NCBI GenBank assembly: GCA_951812775.1
Contig: OX638326.1
Location: forward strand, 3,646,001-3,710,000
From: an uncultured Alphaproteobacteria bacterium
GTDB lineage: Bacteria > Pseudomonadota > Alphaproteobacteria > MPNO01 > UBA2964
Length of the DNA stretch: 64,000 nt
Direction of reading: 5' to 3'
Under the pieces are notes generated by a model. The model did not search any database. It had not been told where the DNA came from and worked only from the letters and a program-made list of their open reading frames with translations. The stretch's first letter is position 1. Each line of letters starts with the position of its first letter. Made by a program: the position numbers and the translations under genes. This document shows, one piece after another, positions 44,865 through 54,158 of this stretch.

Positions 44865-45401
44865 TTGCGTCTATACGGTTTGATAATAGCCGCGATGGTC
44901 TTTTTGATTGTAACAGGCGGTGCGACGGCAATGTCGAAACCGCTGGAACTCACCTGGGACAAGCTCATCCCGGAAGGCAGCGGGCCTGACTACACACGGG
45001 TATCGCCGGTTTTGCAGATCATCAAGGGCCTGATGTCTGAAGACGCCAAGACGCCGCCGGTGGTCGCCTCGCTCAATGGTCAAGAGGTACGCTTGTCTGG
45101 CTATGTGGTGCCGCTCAAACACGAGGGGACGCGGGTTAGTGAGTTCTTGCTGGTACCCTATGTTGGGGCTTGCATCCACGTGCCGCCACCGCCCCAAAAC
45201 CAAATCGTGCATGTGACTGCCAAAAACCCGATTGCGGTCAAAGGACTCTTCGCTGCGGTTACTGTCACAGGGAATATGAGCACGCAGATGACTGACACTG
45301 AATTGGCTGAGACCGGCTACCGTATCACCGGCGGCGACGTCCGGCCCTTCAAGGAATACCGTCGCGTCAGAGAATTAAAGGGTCATGCACCGAACGATTG
45401 A
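44865..45401 (+). CDS. second DUF3299 protein
   Basis: A 178-residue exported DUF3299 paralogue. It has a hydrophobic leader ('LIIAAMVFLIVTGGATAM') and the same core 'FLLVPYVGACIHVPPPPQNQ' as the gene at 40408. The start is TTG 44865 behind GGAAAGGCGGA. It is shorter than the first copy because it lacks the helical insert before the core. It lies just downstream of the zinc locus and upstream of a YqaA-like gene. Confidence 0.82.
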   Translation: MRLYGLIIAAMVFLIVTGGATAMSKPLELTWDKLIPEGSGPDYTRVSPVLQIIKGLMSEDAKTPPVVASLNGQEVRLSGYVVPLKHEGTRVSEFLLVPYVGACIHVPPPPQNQIVHVTAKNPIAVKGLFAAVTVTGNMSTQMTDTELAETGYRITGGDVRPFKEYRRVRELKGHAPND

Positions 45402-45443
45402 TCGGTATTTAACTGTCCGTGTCTCGAACTCGTTGAATTCCTG

Positions 45444-45884
45444 ATGAGCGACCTTGCTGTCTATTCCAGCCTCTTCCTCAGCGCCTTTTCGGCGGCGACC
45501 CTGTTGCCCGGATCGTCAGAGGCGTTGCTGACGGGATTTATTGCCAAAGAAAAGGGGACGTTGGGATTGCTCCTGGCGGTGGCGACAATCGGCAATGTGG
45601 CGGGCTCCGTTGTCAATTATGCGCTGGGGCGGTTTTTGATCGCCTATCGAGACCGAAAATGGTTTCCCGTCTCGGAGTCCGGCTATCAACGTGCTGTCCA
45701 TTGGTATGAACGCTATGGCCTCTGGACGTTGCTGCTGGCCTGGCTTCCGATCATCGGCGATCCGCTGACAGTGATCGCCGGGGCATTACGAACCCGGTTC
45801 TGGGTGTTTTTGGTTCTGGTCTCTATTGGAAAATTCGGCCGTTACCTTTTTGTCGCGGGCGTGGCGGTTTCCTGGTTTGGCTAA
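45444..45884 (+). CDS. YqaA/DedA-family membrane protein
   Basis: A 146-residue SNARE-associated (DedA-like) inner-membrane protein. 'ATLLPGSSEALLTGFIAKEK' gives the conserved re-entrant start, 'GNVAGSVVNYALGRFL' and 'WLPIIGDPLTVIAGALR' the family core. Function in this YqaA branch is not well defined. It follows the second DUF3299 gene on the same strand. Confidence 0.9.
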   Translation: MSDLAVYSSLFLSAFSAATLLPGSSEALLTGFIAKEKGTLGLLLAVATIGNVAGSVVNYALGRFLIAYRDRKWFPVSESGYQRAVHWYERYGLWTLLLAWLPIIGDPLTVIAGALRTRFWVFLVLVSIGKFGRYLFVAGVAVSWFG

Positions 45885-45898
45885 ACAGGCCCAAGACT

Positions 45899-46300
45899 CT
45901 ACGTCGACAAATTCCAGTGCCTGATGGTTGTAGAGCGTACGCAACAGATCGAGATGATCAAGCAGCGCGGCGCAAAATTGAAGGCGCTTAATAAGGCGGC
46001 GGTGTCGGGGTAAAACTGTTCGACATTCTGGACCAGCAGACCCCAGGGTGATTTGTCGTCAGTCTTGAAATCCTGTTCGCTAAAAGGGTCAAAACGGCAA
46101 TCCCAGTTTTGCTGTGTGACGATACGCGACCGCGCGGCTTCCTCCATGGAGAGGGCCGCAAGCTCATCCGGTGTGATGACCCTTTCCAGCACGGTTTGAT
46201 CGATAGCATTCCGAACCAGGAAAGGCCGTTGGTTCCAGTAATCCGCATAGAACGCGTCCATCGGCGGCAGGGTATCGAGAATGGCAATGGCGTTAGACAT
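45899..46300 (-). pseudogene. JmjC/cupin ribosomal-oxygenase-like N-terminal fragment
   Basis: About 105 residues are readable: 'YADYWNQRPFLVRNAID', 'DELAALSMEEAARSRIV' and 'SPWGLLVQNVEQFYPDTAAL', the N-terminal arm of YcfD/RoxA-like JmjC proteins. The iron-binding cupin core is missing. After 'SAFNFA' near 45985 the sequence is unrelated and runs into the YqaA gene end. An overlapping minus frame near 45900-45980 encodes 'LLDHLDLLRTLYNHQALEF', of unrecognised origin. Confidence 0.6.
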
Positions 46301-46318
46301 TACGCTACTCGTATTCTA

Positions 46319-47084
46319 TTATTCAGCAGCACTCGCCTTGGCTTTCGCGTAACGGCTTTCTGGGACCCGCAGACCCAGCCGGTCGCGCAGTGTTTTGCCT
46401 TCATAGGCCGTGCGGAAAAGACCCCGGCGTTGCAATTCCGGCACCACCAGATCGACGAAGGACGCAAGTTCATCGGGGAACATTGACGGGATTACATTGA
46501 ATCCGTCACAGGCGCCGTTCTCAAACCATTCCTGCATGGCATCGACAACCATTTCGGGCGTCCCGATAAGGAGTATATGGCCCCGTGCCGCGGCGAAATG
46601 CTGATAGAGCTGGCGCAGGGTCCAGTTTTCCCGTTTTGCCAGCTCAATCATTTGCCAGGATCTTGTGCCAACATCGTCGACGGCCTCCAGTTCCAGGTCG
46701 GACACCAGAATATTAGGGTCCATGCCAGTTAGGTCATGTCCAATCCGGCGCGACAGAAAGGCCGGCCCGTGATCGGGATGAATCAGGTTTTGAAGCTCAT
46801 CGAACTTGGCTTGTGCTTCTTCCATAGTTGGCGCGACGGTTACCGACAGGCCGGGCAGAACTTTTAAATCATCAGGTTGACGGCCATAGCGCTTAACCCG
46901 CTCTTTCACATCAGCATAGAACGCCTGTGCGAGTTCCATGCTCTGGCTGGCACCAAAGATCACATCGGCGGACTTCGCAGCGAGTTCGTGCCCCTGTTCG
47001 GAAGCGCCTGCCTGCACGATGACGCCAGGATGCGATGTGATGGCCTGTGGGGCGGACAAACAGTCCAAGTTTTATTTCAGGCAT
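46319..47084 (-). pseudogene. LLM-class flavin monooxygenase with a large internal deletion
   Basis: The N-terminus at ATG 47084, 'MPEIKLGLFVRPTGHHIASW', is that of NtaA/SnaA/DszA-type monooxygenases. Near 47025 it jumps, with a frame change, to 'HPGVIVQAGASEQGHELAAK', which normally lies some 180-200 residues further on. From there the C-terminal 230 residues are intact to 'KAKASAAE'. The FMN-barrel centre is lost, so the product should be inactive. The join contains CATCCTGGCGTCAT, compatible with both sides. Confidence 0.75.
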
Positions 47085-47166
47085 TGGAGATTTCCTGAAC
47101 GTATATGGCTGGTACAGGGTCAACGATACGGCGTATTGCCGGGTTCTGACAAGGCGGCGAGGGTAC

Positions 47167-47183
47167 TCAATTGCGCCAATTGA
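47167..47183. promoter_or_regulatory. 17-bp palindrome upstream of the monooxygenase remnant
   Basis: Arms TCAATTG and CAATTGA around CGC lie 83 bp before the monooxygenase start. The 219-bp gap (47085-47303) otherwise holds no gene. A regulator site is inferred from symmetry only. Confidence 0.35.
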
Positions 47184-47303
47184 AGAATTCAAACAATGGT
47201 GCATTACGTTATTGCCAAGTTTTGGTATTGGCGGAGCGAGGGTACTTGGAACTGAAACGGCACCGGATGTCCGGTGCTGTTCCCTTCATGAGTAGTTAAT
47301 CTG

Positions 47304-48344
47304 TTATTCGGATTTAGAGATCGCCCAGCGTGCAAGCTTCTGGGTGGCTGCATCTGAATGATAAATATTTTCGATGAGCTTTTGTACTCTGGCGCCGCTC
47401 GTCGGTTGGATTGATAGACGCGACTTGGCCATGTCCTTTTTGAAGGCAGGATCTTTCATTGTGGCATCGAAAGCCGCCCGTAGAGAAGCCAGCCGGGCTT
47501 TTGGTACGTTCGCCGGGACGATATAGGGACGCCCAAAGGTTTGGGTTGAAGCGAGAAGTTTTAACGCTGCAATCTTCTTTTTATCCTTAACGAAATCCCA
47601 AACCGGGGGAATGCCGGCCTTAGTCGCTGCGGGGTGAGGGTCGAGACCAAACTGGATGACCAGCCGGACTATCTTGTCCTTGATAAGATGCGGCGCGCGA
47701 CTCATGAGTGATGCCCAGGCATAGCCGCAGAAGCCATCAATTTCCTTCTGTTGAATGGCCAGCACGAGATTTTTAGTGCCGCTATAGCCTTTGACCAATT
47801 TGATTTTGGCGCCGACGAGATTGCGGAACATATTTGCCTGGTCGTGGGTCGTCGAACCGATTTGATCGCCGCCCATGATCACCTGCGTCTTCATCATATC
47901 CTTAAAGCTTTTCGCAGGATGCTCATGACGGACAAGGCACATTGTTGTAAATCCAGATGCACTGCCGACATAACCGAATTTTAAAGGGTTATATTTTACG
48001 CGCTTGGGGTCGCCGAGAATGGGTTCAACAAGGGAGCCTGGCATCGTGCCGAGCATATTGCTGCCATCCTTTGGTGCAATTTTTGCGAGCCAGGCCGTTG
48101 CCTTGCGGCCACCGGCGCCCGGCATGTTTTTGACAATAATGCTCGATTTTTGTCCGAGATGTTTTGTGAAGTGCTTTGCCAGCGCTCGACCATAGGCGTT
48201 AAAGCCACCGCCGGGCCGCGACGCGATTGTCAAAACGAGTTGTTTGTTCTTGTAAAAAGCATCCGCCGCGACAGAACTTGCTGTCGTGATGGAGACTGGT
48301 AAAACGGCTGCCGTTGCGACGGCCAGGATTGTTAATTTTTGCAT
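47304..48344 (-). CDS. TctC-type solute-binding protein
   Basis: A 346-residue periplasmic binding protein of the tripartite tricarboxylate transporter (TTT) class. Leader 'MQKLTILAVATAAVLPVSIT' is followed by 'LVLTIASRPGGGFNAYGRAL', 'PGAGGRKATAWLAKIAPKDG' and 'YSGTKNLVLAIQQKEIDGFC', the family landmarks. Ligands of the class are carboxylates and aromatic acids; this one is unknown. No TctA/TctB membrane genes are nearby, as is common for the expanded Bug family. Confidence 0.9.
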   Translation of the reverse strand: MQKLTILAVATAAVLPVSITTASSVAADAFYKNKQLVLTIASRPGGGFNAYGRALAKHFTKHLGQKSSIIVKNMPGAGGRKATAWLAKIAPKDGSNMLGTMPGSLVEPILGDPKRVKYNPLKFGYVGSASGFTTMCLVRHEHPAKSFKDMMKTQVIMGGDQIGSTTHDQANMFRNLVGAKIKLVKGYSGTKNLVLAIQQKEIDGFCGYAWASLMSRAPHLIKDKIVRLVIQFGLDPHPAATKAGIPPVWDFVKDKKKIAALKLLASTQTFGRPYIVPANVPKARLASLRAAFDATMKDPAFKKDMAKSRLSIQPTSGARVQKLIENIYHSDAATQKLARWAISKSE

Positions 48345-48465
48345 TGTTGCCTTCTCTGTTTGTTGAAGTTTTTGCCAAGCATTATTATCCGCACAATAAT
48401 AATGCTTTTTCCTGTTTCAGGATAGACCGGTCGTCCTGAATATTGGTGAGCCGTCGACTAATCTC

Positions 48466-49242
48466 TTACTCGGCTTCCAGCGGCGCGTGGAGTTTTGTTT
48501 CCGCTATGACAATGCCGCCCTGTGTGCGTTTGGCGAGTACCGGGGGTAAGGGGCGTTCCCCGTCGATGCTCAGCCACAGTCGTAACAAATGGCGGGCGCG
48601 ATCAGGCTCAGGCCAGTCTTCAAAGGCTGTCCGGCCATGCAGAGTCACATGATTAAACAGGAACTGAATGTCGCCTTTTCAAACCGCATTTTCATATGCA
48701 GCTCGGCCAGGAGTTGATCAAACAGATCCATGGCTTCTTTCTGTTCCGGTGTCGTACGTGGCACCTCGTCGAAGCGCCGGGGTGCGATAACCCCGTTCGC
48801 GTGCATCCTTGTTGTAATCTGCATCAGTGAGTTTTTTGACGTGATCAAGAATATGGCCCTTCGCATTCTGTGAGACCGCTCGTCCGAGATGAGCGCCGAG
48901 ACCAAAGAAGGCGATCGCCGCCTGGACACGGCTGTATCGCTCGATTGGAAATCCCCGAAGCAGAGTTATCCCGAGTCCCTGAAGCAATTGCTGTCGTATG
49001 GTCTTGAGGGTTTCGCCAAATACAGGCAGAACAAAATTGGCTTTCGAAATGTCCTGGATATCTATCCCGTCCGTTTCGATCTGGCTTATGGCTCGGTCAA
49101 TATCCGCTATCTCCTCCGAACTGATTTGATGAATCCAGTCGTCACAGGATTGCAGCACGTCGCCGGTCCATTCAGAGGGGTCGATCACGGGGACGCCGGC
49201 TTCTGCGACCAGTCGTTCGGTTTCTGGAAGTCGTAACGTCAT
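48466..49242 (-). pseudogene. TauD/TfdA oxygenase with internal deletion and frameshift
   Basis: The N-terminal half from ATG 49242 is similar to the oxygenase at 2060-3115 ('FVLPVFGETLKTIRQQLLQG', 'GLGAHLGRAVSQNAKGHIL'). At 'ERGYRTPA' near 48785 it jumps, changing frame, to 'RRFDEVPRTTPEQKEAMDLF', losing about 150 residues that carry the HxD iron site. Then, near 48668, one A missing in 'MRFEK' shifts out of 'GDIQFLFNHVTLHGR', which continues in the next frame to the stop at 48466. Its start overlaps the cupin gene's stop. Confidence 0.78.
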
Positions 49243-50468
49243 TCTGCTGATGACCTGTTTGCCATTAAATCAATTGTCTTTAAATCAATTGTCTTTCCCG
49301 CACTGGTTTTGCCTTGCGATCGGAAATGACCGAGTTTTTGCAACAAGGGCGCATCAGTGACGCCATAGAGAATGGCGTTGTTGTTCTCGTCGAGATTAAC
49401 GTGATGCCGCCAGAGATGGTTGGGCACGACAAAGATGTCGTTCTTCTGCCACTCATAGCGCTGACCCGCGATATCGGTATAGCCATGTCCTTCGATACAG
49501 CAATAGAGCGTGCTGGCGGTCTGGCGGCAAGGCAGGGTGGCTTCGCCCGGTCGTAGTAGCTGTGCGTTATAGCCGAGCGTCGTGAAAACCGGTTCACCAT
49601 CAATCGGGTCCGTGAAGTCGATCTGGATCGCCTCATAGGGGCTGCCCTCTTCGCCAGCGAGACCCTCCAGCGTGCTCTTAATATCGGTTCCCGGATAATG
49701 CATCAGGGGGGAGCTGCCCTGGCCGGCACCACGATTGTTTGGCGTAAAGGTGGGTAGCATGCCACCGCTACCATAGTGGCGTTTGGAAAACTGTTTGGAG
49801 GGTGCCGCAACATTGGCGGTCTTCGACGGGTCTTCCTCTTCAATCCAGATACAGTCGAGCTGTTCCATCAGCGGCCAGTCGAGCACATCCATCCAGATCA
49901 CCGGGTCGGTATCGTCATTACCATGGCCGTGCCAGGTGCCGTTGGGGGTGAGGATCAGATCGCCACGATTGGCATTGCAAATCTCGCCATCGACCGTGGT
50001 GTAGCCACCGGCGTTGGACAGGATGGTGCGGCTGGCATTGGGCGTGTGCATATGTGTGACCGCTTCGTCACCCGGTTTGTAAATCGAGACAGCGACACGG
50101 ATTGTGTTCGTGACACGGAGCGCACCACCAAGGCCAGGGTTAAGCAGCAGGAACTGCTGACGGTCGGTAAATTCCAGCGGCGCAATTTCGGCAATGCGAT
50201 GGAGATAGGGTTCGATGTCAGCCCATTTCCAGAGATGTGGTGCAGGACGATAGATCGGTGGTGGTGTTCTGACGGTCGCAGCACTCTCCGGAATGATCGA
50301 AGGCTGTTCGTCGCCGCCATGATGCCAGGGAGTCTTTTGCGGGGCATTGGCGCGCGTGCGCAACCAGATATGCAGCGGTGCTGCTTCCTGGTTAAGGCGC
50401 TCCATTTCCGCCAGGATTTCTGGCGGCAGGCTCGGGTCTGCCAGGGTTGATGCGCGTTCAGTAGCCAT
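49239..50468 (-). CDS. gentisate 1,2-dioxygenase-like bicupin
   Basis: A 409-residue protein with two cupin barrels. The first metal-binding motif is 'AVTHMHTPNASRTILSN' near residue 138 with 'TWHGHGND' later; the second is degenerate ('LYCCIEGHGYTDI', 'HLWRHHVNL'). The layout matches gentisate/1-hydroxy-2-naphthoate dioxygenases, which open aromatic rings with Fe(II). It ends 'KTIDLKTIDLMANRSSAE', with a 15-bp tandem duplication in the DNA near 49265-49294. It is coupled to the broken TauD gene. Confidence 0.87.
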   Translation of the reverse strand: MATERASTLADPSLPPEILAEMERLNQEAAPLHIWLRTRANAPQKTPWHHGGDEQPSIIPESAATVRTPPPIYRPAPHLWKWADIEPYLHRIAEIAPLEFTDRQQFLLLNPGLGGALRVTNTIRVAVSIYKPGDEAVTHMHTPNASRTILSNAGGYTTVDGEICNANRGDLILTPNGTWHGHGNDDTDPVIWMDVLDWPLMEQLDCIWIEEEDPSKTANVAAPSKQFSKRHYGSGGMLPTFTPNNRGAGQGSSPLMHYPGTDIKSTLEGLAGEEGSPYEAIQIDFTDPIDGEPVFTTLGYNAQLLRPGEATLPCRQTASTLYCCIEGHGYTDIAGQRYEWQKNDIFVVPNHLWRHHVNLDENNNAILYGVTDAPLLQKLGHFRSQGKTSAGKTIDLKTIDLMANRSSAE

Positions 50469-50585
50469 GTTCCGGTCTCCGGTTCCGGAGATGATCTTCC
50501 GATATTATGCGGTGTGACGCCAGTCCACGAGGACAGGCCTCATTTGTCGAAATTTCTCTAAAATTCTCGGGAAAGTTTTTGGATA

Positions 50586-50613
50586 TTCGAAATGAATTCG
50601 AAAATAATTCGAA
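50586..50613. promoter_or_regulatory. three TTCGAA palindromes spaced exactly 11 bp apart
   Basis: TTCGAA occurs at 50586, 50597 and 50608, so the sites fall on one face of the helix. They lie in the 277-bp AT-rich gap between the cupin gene and the divergent flagellin-like gene. A cooperative regulator site is inferred. The rest of 50469-50745 is AT-rich with no gene. Confidence 0.45.
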
Positions 50614-50745
50614 AAATATTTAGCTCCATTTTTATTATAACTAATATTTAATTGAAAATTATAGTTTACGAATTCTTTACATCCCTAATCCATACTTCGT
50701 GAGCCTTGGGTGGGAAGCGCCATGCAGGATGTAAGGGAAAGAACA

Positions 50746-51754
50746 ATGGCGCAGATATCATTTGTTTCAGGAAGTTTATTTTTTGCCTTTGATGAACAGG
50801 CATCGAAGGCGGACAGGTTTGCCGCAAATATTAAAGCTTCAAAGGGCAGTCAGGGCGTAAACGCACGGCTGGACGCCGCCCGTGGCCGTTGATCGTTTAA
50901 GCGCTGCCGCGAGCACAGGGTTTGGCGCAGAGGTACAGGCATTGGGCAGCGCTGTGGCGAACACCGCCGAAGGCGTATCTATGCTGCAGGTTACAGAAAC
51001 TGCCTTATCGGAAATGGCGGAGAAACTTGAGCAAATGGTCACATTATCGACAGATGCAAAATCAGAGTCGCGGTCAGAATTCGAGCGCGCTCAGTTCGAT
51101 ACAGAGTTTCAGACGCTGCTGGCTGAAATTGATGAAATCGCGGCGGACACGGAATTTAACGGTACCAAGATCTTGCAGGGCAATGGCTCGGGTGGTGCGC
51201 TCCAGATAAACTTTAAGGTCGGCACAGGCAGTGGCACAGGTGATGAGATCGCGGTGACCATCAATGCGGCAATGGTATCAGATTTATCCGCGACCTTGGC
51301 GAGTGCGGATTTGCAATCCGTTGACAATGCGACGATCGCCCGAACCGCCATGGCAACGGCGCAAGCGGCGTTAGACGAAATTCAAGGCGCCGTCTCTGGA
51401 AAATTGCAGGGGTTTGCCTCAGCTGCAGAAAACGGCGCATCAATGGCGGGCCGTCATGAGCAGGCGCGGGCACAGCGTGCGGCCCCCTCCGTGGTTATAG
51501 ATCTGGCAGCGGTTGTTGCTGGACGAATTTCAGAAGAGCGTGGGATCGACCTGAGCGGTGGTGATGTGGCGACGATGCGGAAGCTGGTCCTTGATCTTAA
51601 CAATAGCTTCGCGGATGTACCCGCCACGCCTGCAAATACAGGTAGGGCGGTCGACGTGCAGTCGGGCAGCAGCTCGTCAGCGGATCGCGGAAGTTCGGCA
51701 GAACGATCCGAGAGCAATAGCTCGCCCAACGACAATGATCGTGACGTCGCTTGA
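50746..51754 (+). pseudogene. flagellin-like protein with one frameshift and a Ser-rich tail
   Basis: ATG 50746 (ribosome site TAAGGGA) begins 'AQISFVSGSLFFAFDEQASK'. The frame ends at 50892 unless one C is dropped from GCCC near 50881, after which 'AVDRLSAAASTGFGAEVQAL' continues. 'DTEFNGTKILQG' and 'LQINFKVGTGSGTGDEI' are clear flagellin D1 features, and 'ARTAMATAQAALDEIQGAVS' resembles the C-terminal D1 helix. The end is unlike flagellin: it lacks the D0 helix and closes with a Ser/Asp-rich tail. No flagellar gene is nearby. Confidence 0.65.
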
Positions 51755-51879
51755 CGGGATTTAGAATTTTGGAAGTGAATTGGGTTGAGAAGGCATCTGG
51801 GCCCGGAGAAATCCGGGACCTTTTTTTTGAAGGCATGACGGGGTATTTTTGCCCACCACTCAAATCTGGAGAACGCTTG

Positions 51880-52203
51880 ATGATCATTTCGACCACAGAG
51901 ACAATTGAAGGCAAACAGGTTGCAGAATATCTCGGCATCGTGTCTGGAGATGCTGTCATGGGGACCAACATTTTTCGCGATATGTTTGCAGGAATTCGTG
52001 ACATCGTCGGGGGGCGTTCCGGTTCTTACGAAAAAGAGTTGCGCAAAGCCAAGCAGGCAGCGCTTGAAGCCCTCGAAGAAGAGGCCGGTGAACGCGGCGC
52101 AGATGCCGTGATCGGTGTCGACCTTGATTATGAAGTTATCGGTGGCGACAAGAACACTATGTTAATGGTGAGCGCCAACGGAACCGCGGTGAAGTTGTCA
52201 TAA
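51880..52203 (+). CDS. YbjQ/UPF0145-family protein
   Basis: A 107-residue protein, the usual family length, starting at ATG 51880 behind TGGAG. '[20 protein letters not shown]' and '[19 protein letters not shown]' are the hallmarks. YbjQ forms ring-like oligomers with proposed metal binding; the role is unclear. An upstream frame from 51751 is not conserved. Its stop overlaps the next start (TAATG). Confidence 0.92.
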   Translation: MIISTTETIEGKQVAEYLGIVSGDAVMGTNIFRDMFAGIRDIVGGRSGSYEKELRKAKQAALEALEEEAGERGADAVIGVDLDYEVIGGDKNTMLMVSANGTAVKLS

Positions 52204-53036
52204 TGCCTAAGCTTAACCACATCGCCTGCATCGCGCAGGACCCGCAAACTGTCGCCAAGTTTTATGCGACGATTTTTCAAATGTCTTTGGAACGCAAGGC
52301 GTCGTCGATCGGATTGTCGGCGACTGCGCGCGAAGGATATGTCGGTCTCAATTTCAATCCGATCCTTCCCGGGCGACCGGGACCGGCAGGGCTCGACCAT
52401 TTCGGAATCGAGGTTGAGGATATCGACGACTCATTTGCCATGGCGACCAAGAAATACCCAACGGTTGAATGGGTGAAGCGCTCCGGCACACGTCCCTATG
52501 CCCAGGTCGGTATTCACGATCCGGAAGGGCAGGTCGTTGATATCAATCAGAAAGACCTCGACAAAAAACATAGTGAGGTGAAAACCGACGGTCTCTACCT
52601 TGAAGAAGACCGGGATCAGGAACGGCACATCGAATATCTCGCCCTGCGGACGCGAAATGTTGAGCACTGCGCGGAGTTTTACCACGACGTCTTCAAGATG
52701 ATGCCGCTTAACCGTCAGGAAGATGATGACAATTACAGCCTGACTGATGGGCGGGTAACGTTAAAACTCATACCCTGGAAGATTGAGGATTATGTCGGCG
52801 TCGATGCCAACCGTCCGATGCTTGATCACATTGGGTTTCGGGTTGAAAACGCGGACAAAGTTCACGAAGAAATCGTGGACTATGTCGGTCAATACCCACC
52901 ATCGAACGCGCCCTGTTGGCTCCTCGATATGCGGAAGAAGGATATAAAACGGGCGGAGATGCTCAAGAAAGCTGCGCCGGACAGCAAATATCAATATAGC
53001 GACAGCAACGGCGTTTGCTTCGTCACCCTGGATTAA
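52203..53036 (+). CDS. two-domain VOC (glyoxalase/extradiol-dioxygenase fold) protein 1
   Basis: A 277-residue protein with two vicinal-oxygen-chelate modules. Module one has 'LNHIACIAQDPQTVAKFYA' and 'GLDHFGIEVEDID'; module two has 'EYLALRTRNVEHCAEFYHDV' and 'MLDHIGFRVENAD'. His and Glu positions for a metal are present. The fold covers glyoxalases, isomerases and dioxygenases, so the reaction is not assignable. It is coupled to YbjQ upstream and VOC 2 downstream. Confidence 0.87.
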   Translation: MPKLNHIACIAQDPQTVAKFYATIFQMSLERKASSIGLSATAREGYVGLNFNPILPGRPGPAGLDHFGIEVEDIDDSFAMATKKYPTVEWVKRSGTRPYAQVGIHDPEGQVVDINQKDLDKKHSEVKTDGLYLEEDRDQERHIEYLALRTRNVEHCAEFYHDVFKMMPLNRQEDDDNYSLTDGRVTLKLIPWKIEDYVGVDANRPMLDHIGFRVENADKVHEEIVDYVGQYPPSNAPCWLLDMRKKDIKRAEMLKKAAPDSKYQYSDSNGVCFVTLD

Positions 53037-53046
53037 GGAGTTCGCG

Positions 53047-53919
53047 TTGTCAGCACGGATTAGTCATGTTGCGTTGAATTCGAATACGCCAACCCCAATT
53101 GCGACAATGTATGAAACGCTTTTTGGGCTGGAACTGGATATGAGTTTAGGGTCTCCCGAACGCGGTGAGGTTTTGACGGACGGAAATGTTCTTCTCAATC
53201 TTCGCCCGCGGGTCCCGGGACAGCGCGTCGGGCTCGATCATTTCGGTATTGAGGTCGATGACATAGACAGTGTTTTTGCAAAACTTAAGTCAGATTACCC
53301 CGATATTGGATGGGTAGAACAACTTGAAGACGGCGCCATCGGTACGTATTTTTCGCATGACCCGGCGGGCAGTATATTTTCGCTGTCCCAAACTAACGGG
53401 GACGTCGTTGCAGACCGCCCGCAAGATCGGCCGGTCTCGGCAAATTTTGGCCGCTGGTCCGATGCCAATCCCTCTGAGCGCTATTTGCAGCATTATGCGA
53501 TCCGGACGCGCAAGCTAGAGGAATGCGCTGATTTCTACGAAGACGTATTCGGTTTTGCGCATAAAAAACCGGGCGCAGGCGATCCCAATCACTACCTCAC
53601 TGATGGTCGCATGACGCTGATTTTAATCCAGTGGAGCATCAACGATTATGGCGGGATCAGCGTCACGGGGCGCGGACCTGACCATATCGGTTTCAAGGTC
53701 GAGGATGGCGCAAAGGTACAAGCGGAAATAGAGGGGTATGCGACCCATTTTGCGCCGGGTAATGCCCCGATGTGGCTGCTCAATACGGTCAACCGAACGA
53801 CGGACGAAAACCAGATACGATCCCGGATGGTCGCCGACTCCAATCCGGTTAGCCAATACCGGTTCACTGACAGAGACGGTGTCTTCGTCGTTGTGAGTGA
53901 CAAAACTCTGGAAGGTTAA
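53047..53919 (+). CDS. two-domain VOC protein 2
   Basis: A 290-residue paralogue of VOC 1, starting at TTG 53047 behind AAGGAG. 'ISHVALNSNTPTPIATMYET' and 'GLDHFGIEVDDID' open it; 'HYAIRTRKLEECADFYEDVF' and 'GPDHIGFKVEDGAKVQ' form module two. It ends 'TDRDGVFVVVSDKTLEG'; a nearly identical ending recurs alone at 55363-55415. A tctC 5' segment follows after 93 bp. Confidence 0.87.
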   Translation: MSARISHVALNSNTPTPIATMYETLFGLELDMSLGSPERGEVLTDGNVLLNLRPRVPGQRVGLDHFGIEVDDIDSVFAKLKSDYPDIGWVEQLEDGAIGTYFSHDPAGSIFSLSQTNGDVVADRPQDRPVSANFGRWSDANPSERYLQHYAIRTRKLEECADFYEDVFGFAHKKPGAGDPNHYLTDGRMTLILIQWSINDYGGISVTGRGPDHIGFKVEDGAKVQAEIEGYATHFAPGNAPMWLLNTVNRTTDENQIRSRMVADSNPVSQYRFTDRDGVFVVVSDKTLEG

Positions 53920-53997
53920 TTCACTTTATACCCTTATTGGCATTGGGGTGGTCAGTCGATAGGTTCCAGAGATCCAGCTTTTAAGGTTGGTCAGTGA

Positions 53998-54158
53998 AAT
54001 AGGGAGAACTTTATGTCTAGATTTAAAGTATTGACCTCAGCGGCAATTGCCGCCGCCGTCGGTTTTGGCTCCGTTGCCGTTTCCGCAGATGAGGTTGCTG
54101 ACTTTTATAAAGGCAAACGCCTTAAAATGATCGTCGGTTCCGGCGCTGGCGGGGGGTA
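53998..54158 (+). repeat. 161-bp identical tctC 5' segment, copy 1
   Basis: Identical base for base to 56939-57099. It spans the ribosome site AGGGAGAA, the ATG and 48-and-two-thirds codons of a TctC-type leader and first strand. Flanks on both sides differ between copies. Confidence 0.9.

Noticed and set aside
45885..45980. A rightward small ORF after YqaA with protein-like text (KQRGAKLKALNKAAVSG)
   Set aside because: It is antisense to the JmjC-like fragment over much of its length and has no ribosome site.
49265..49294. 15-bp tandem repeat at the end of the bicupin gene as a regulatory repeat
   Set aside because: It lies in coding sequence, duplicates KTIDL in frame and looks like simple slippage.
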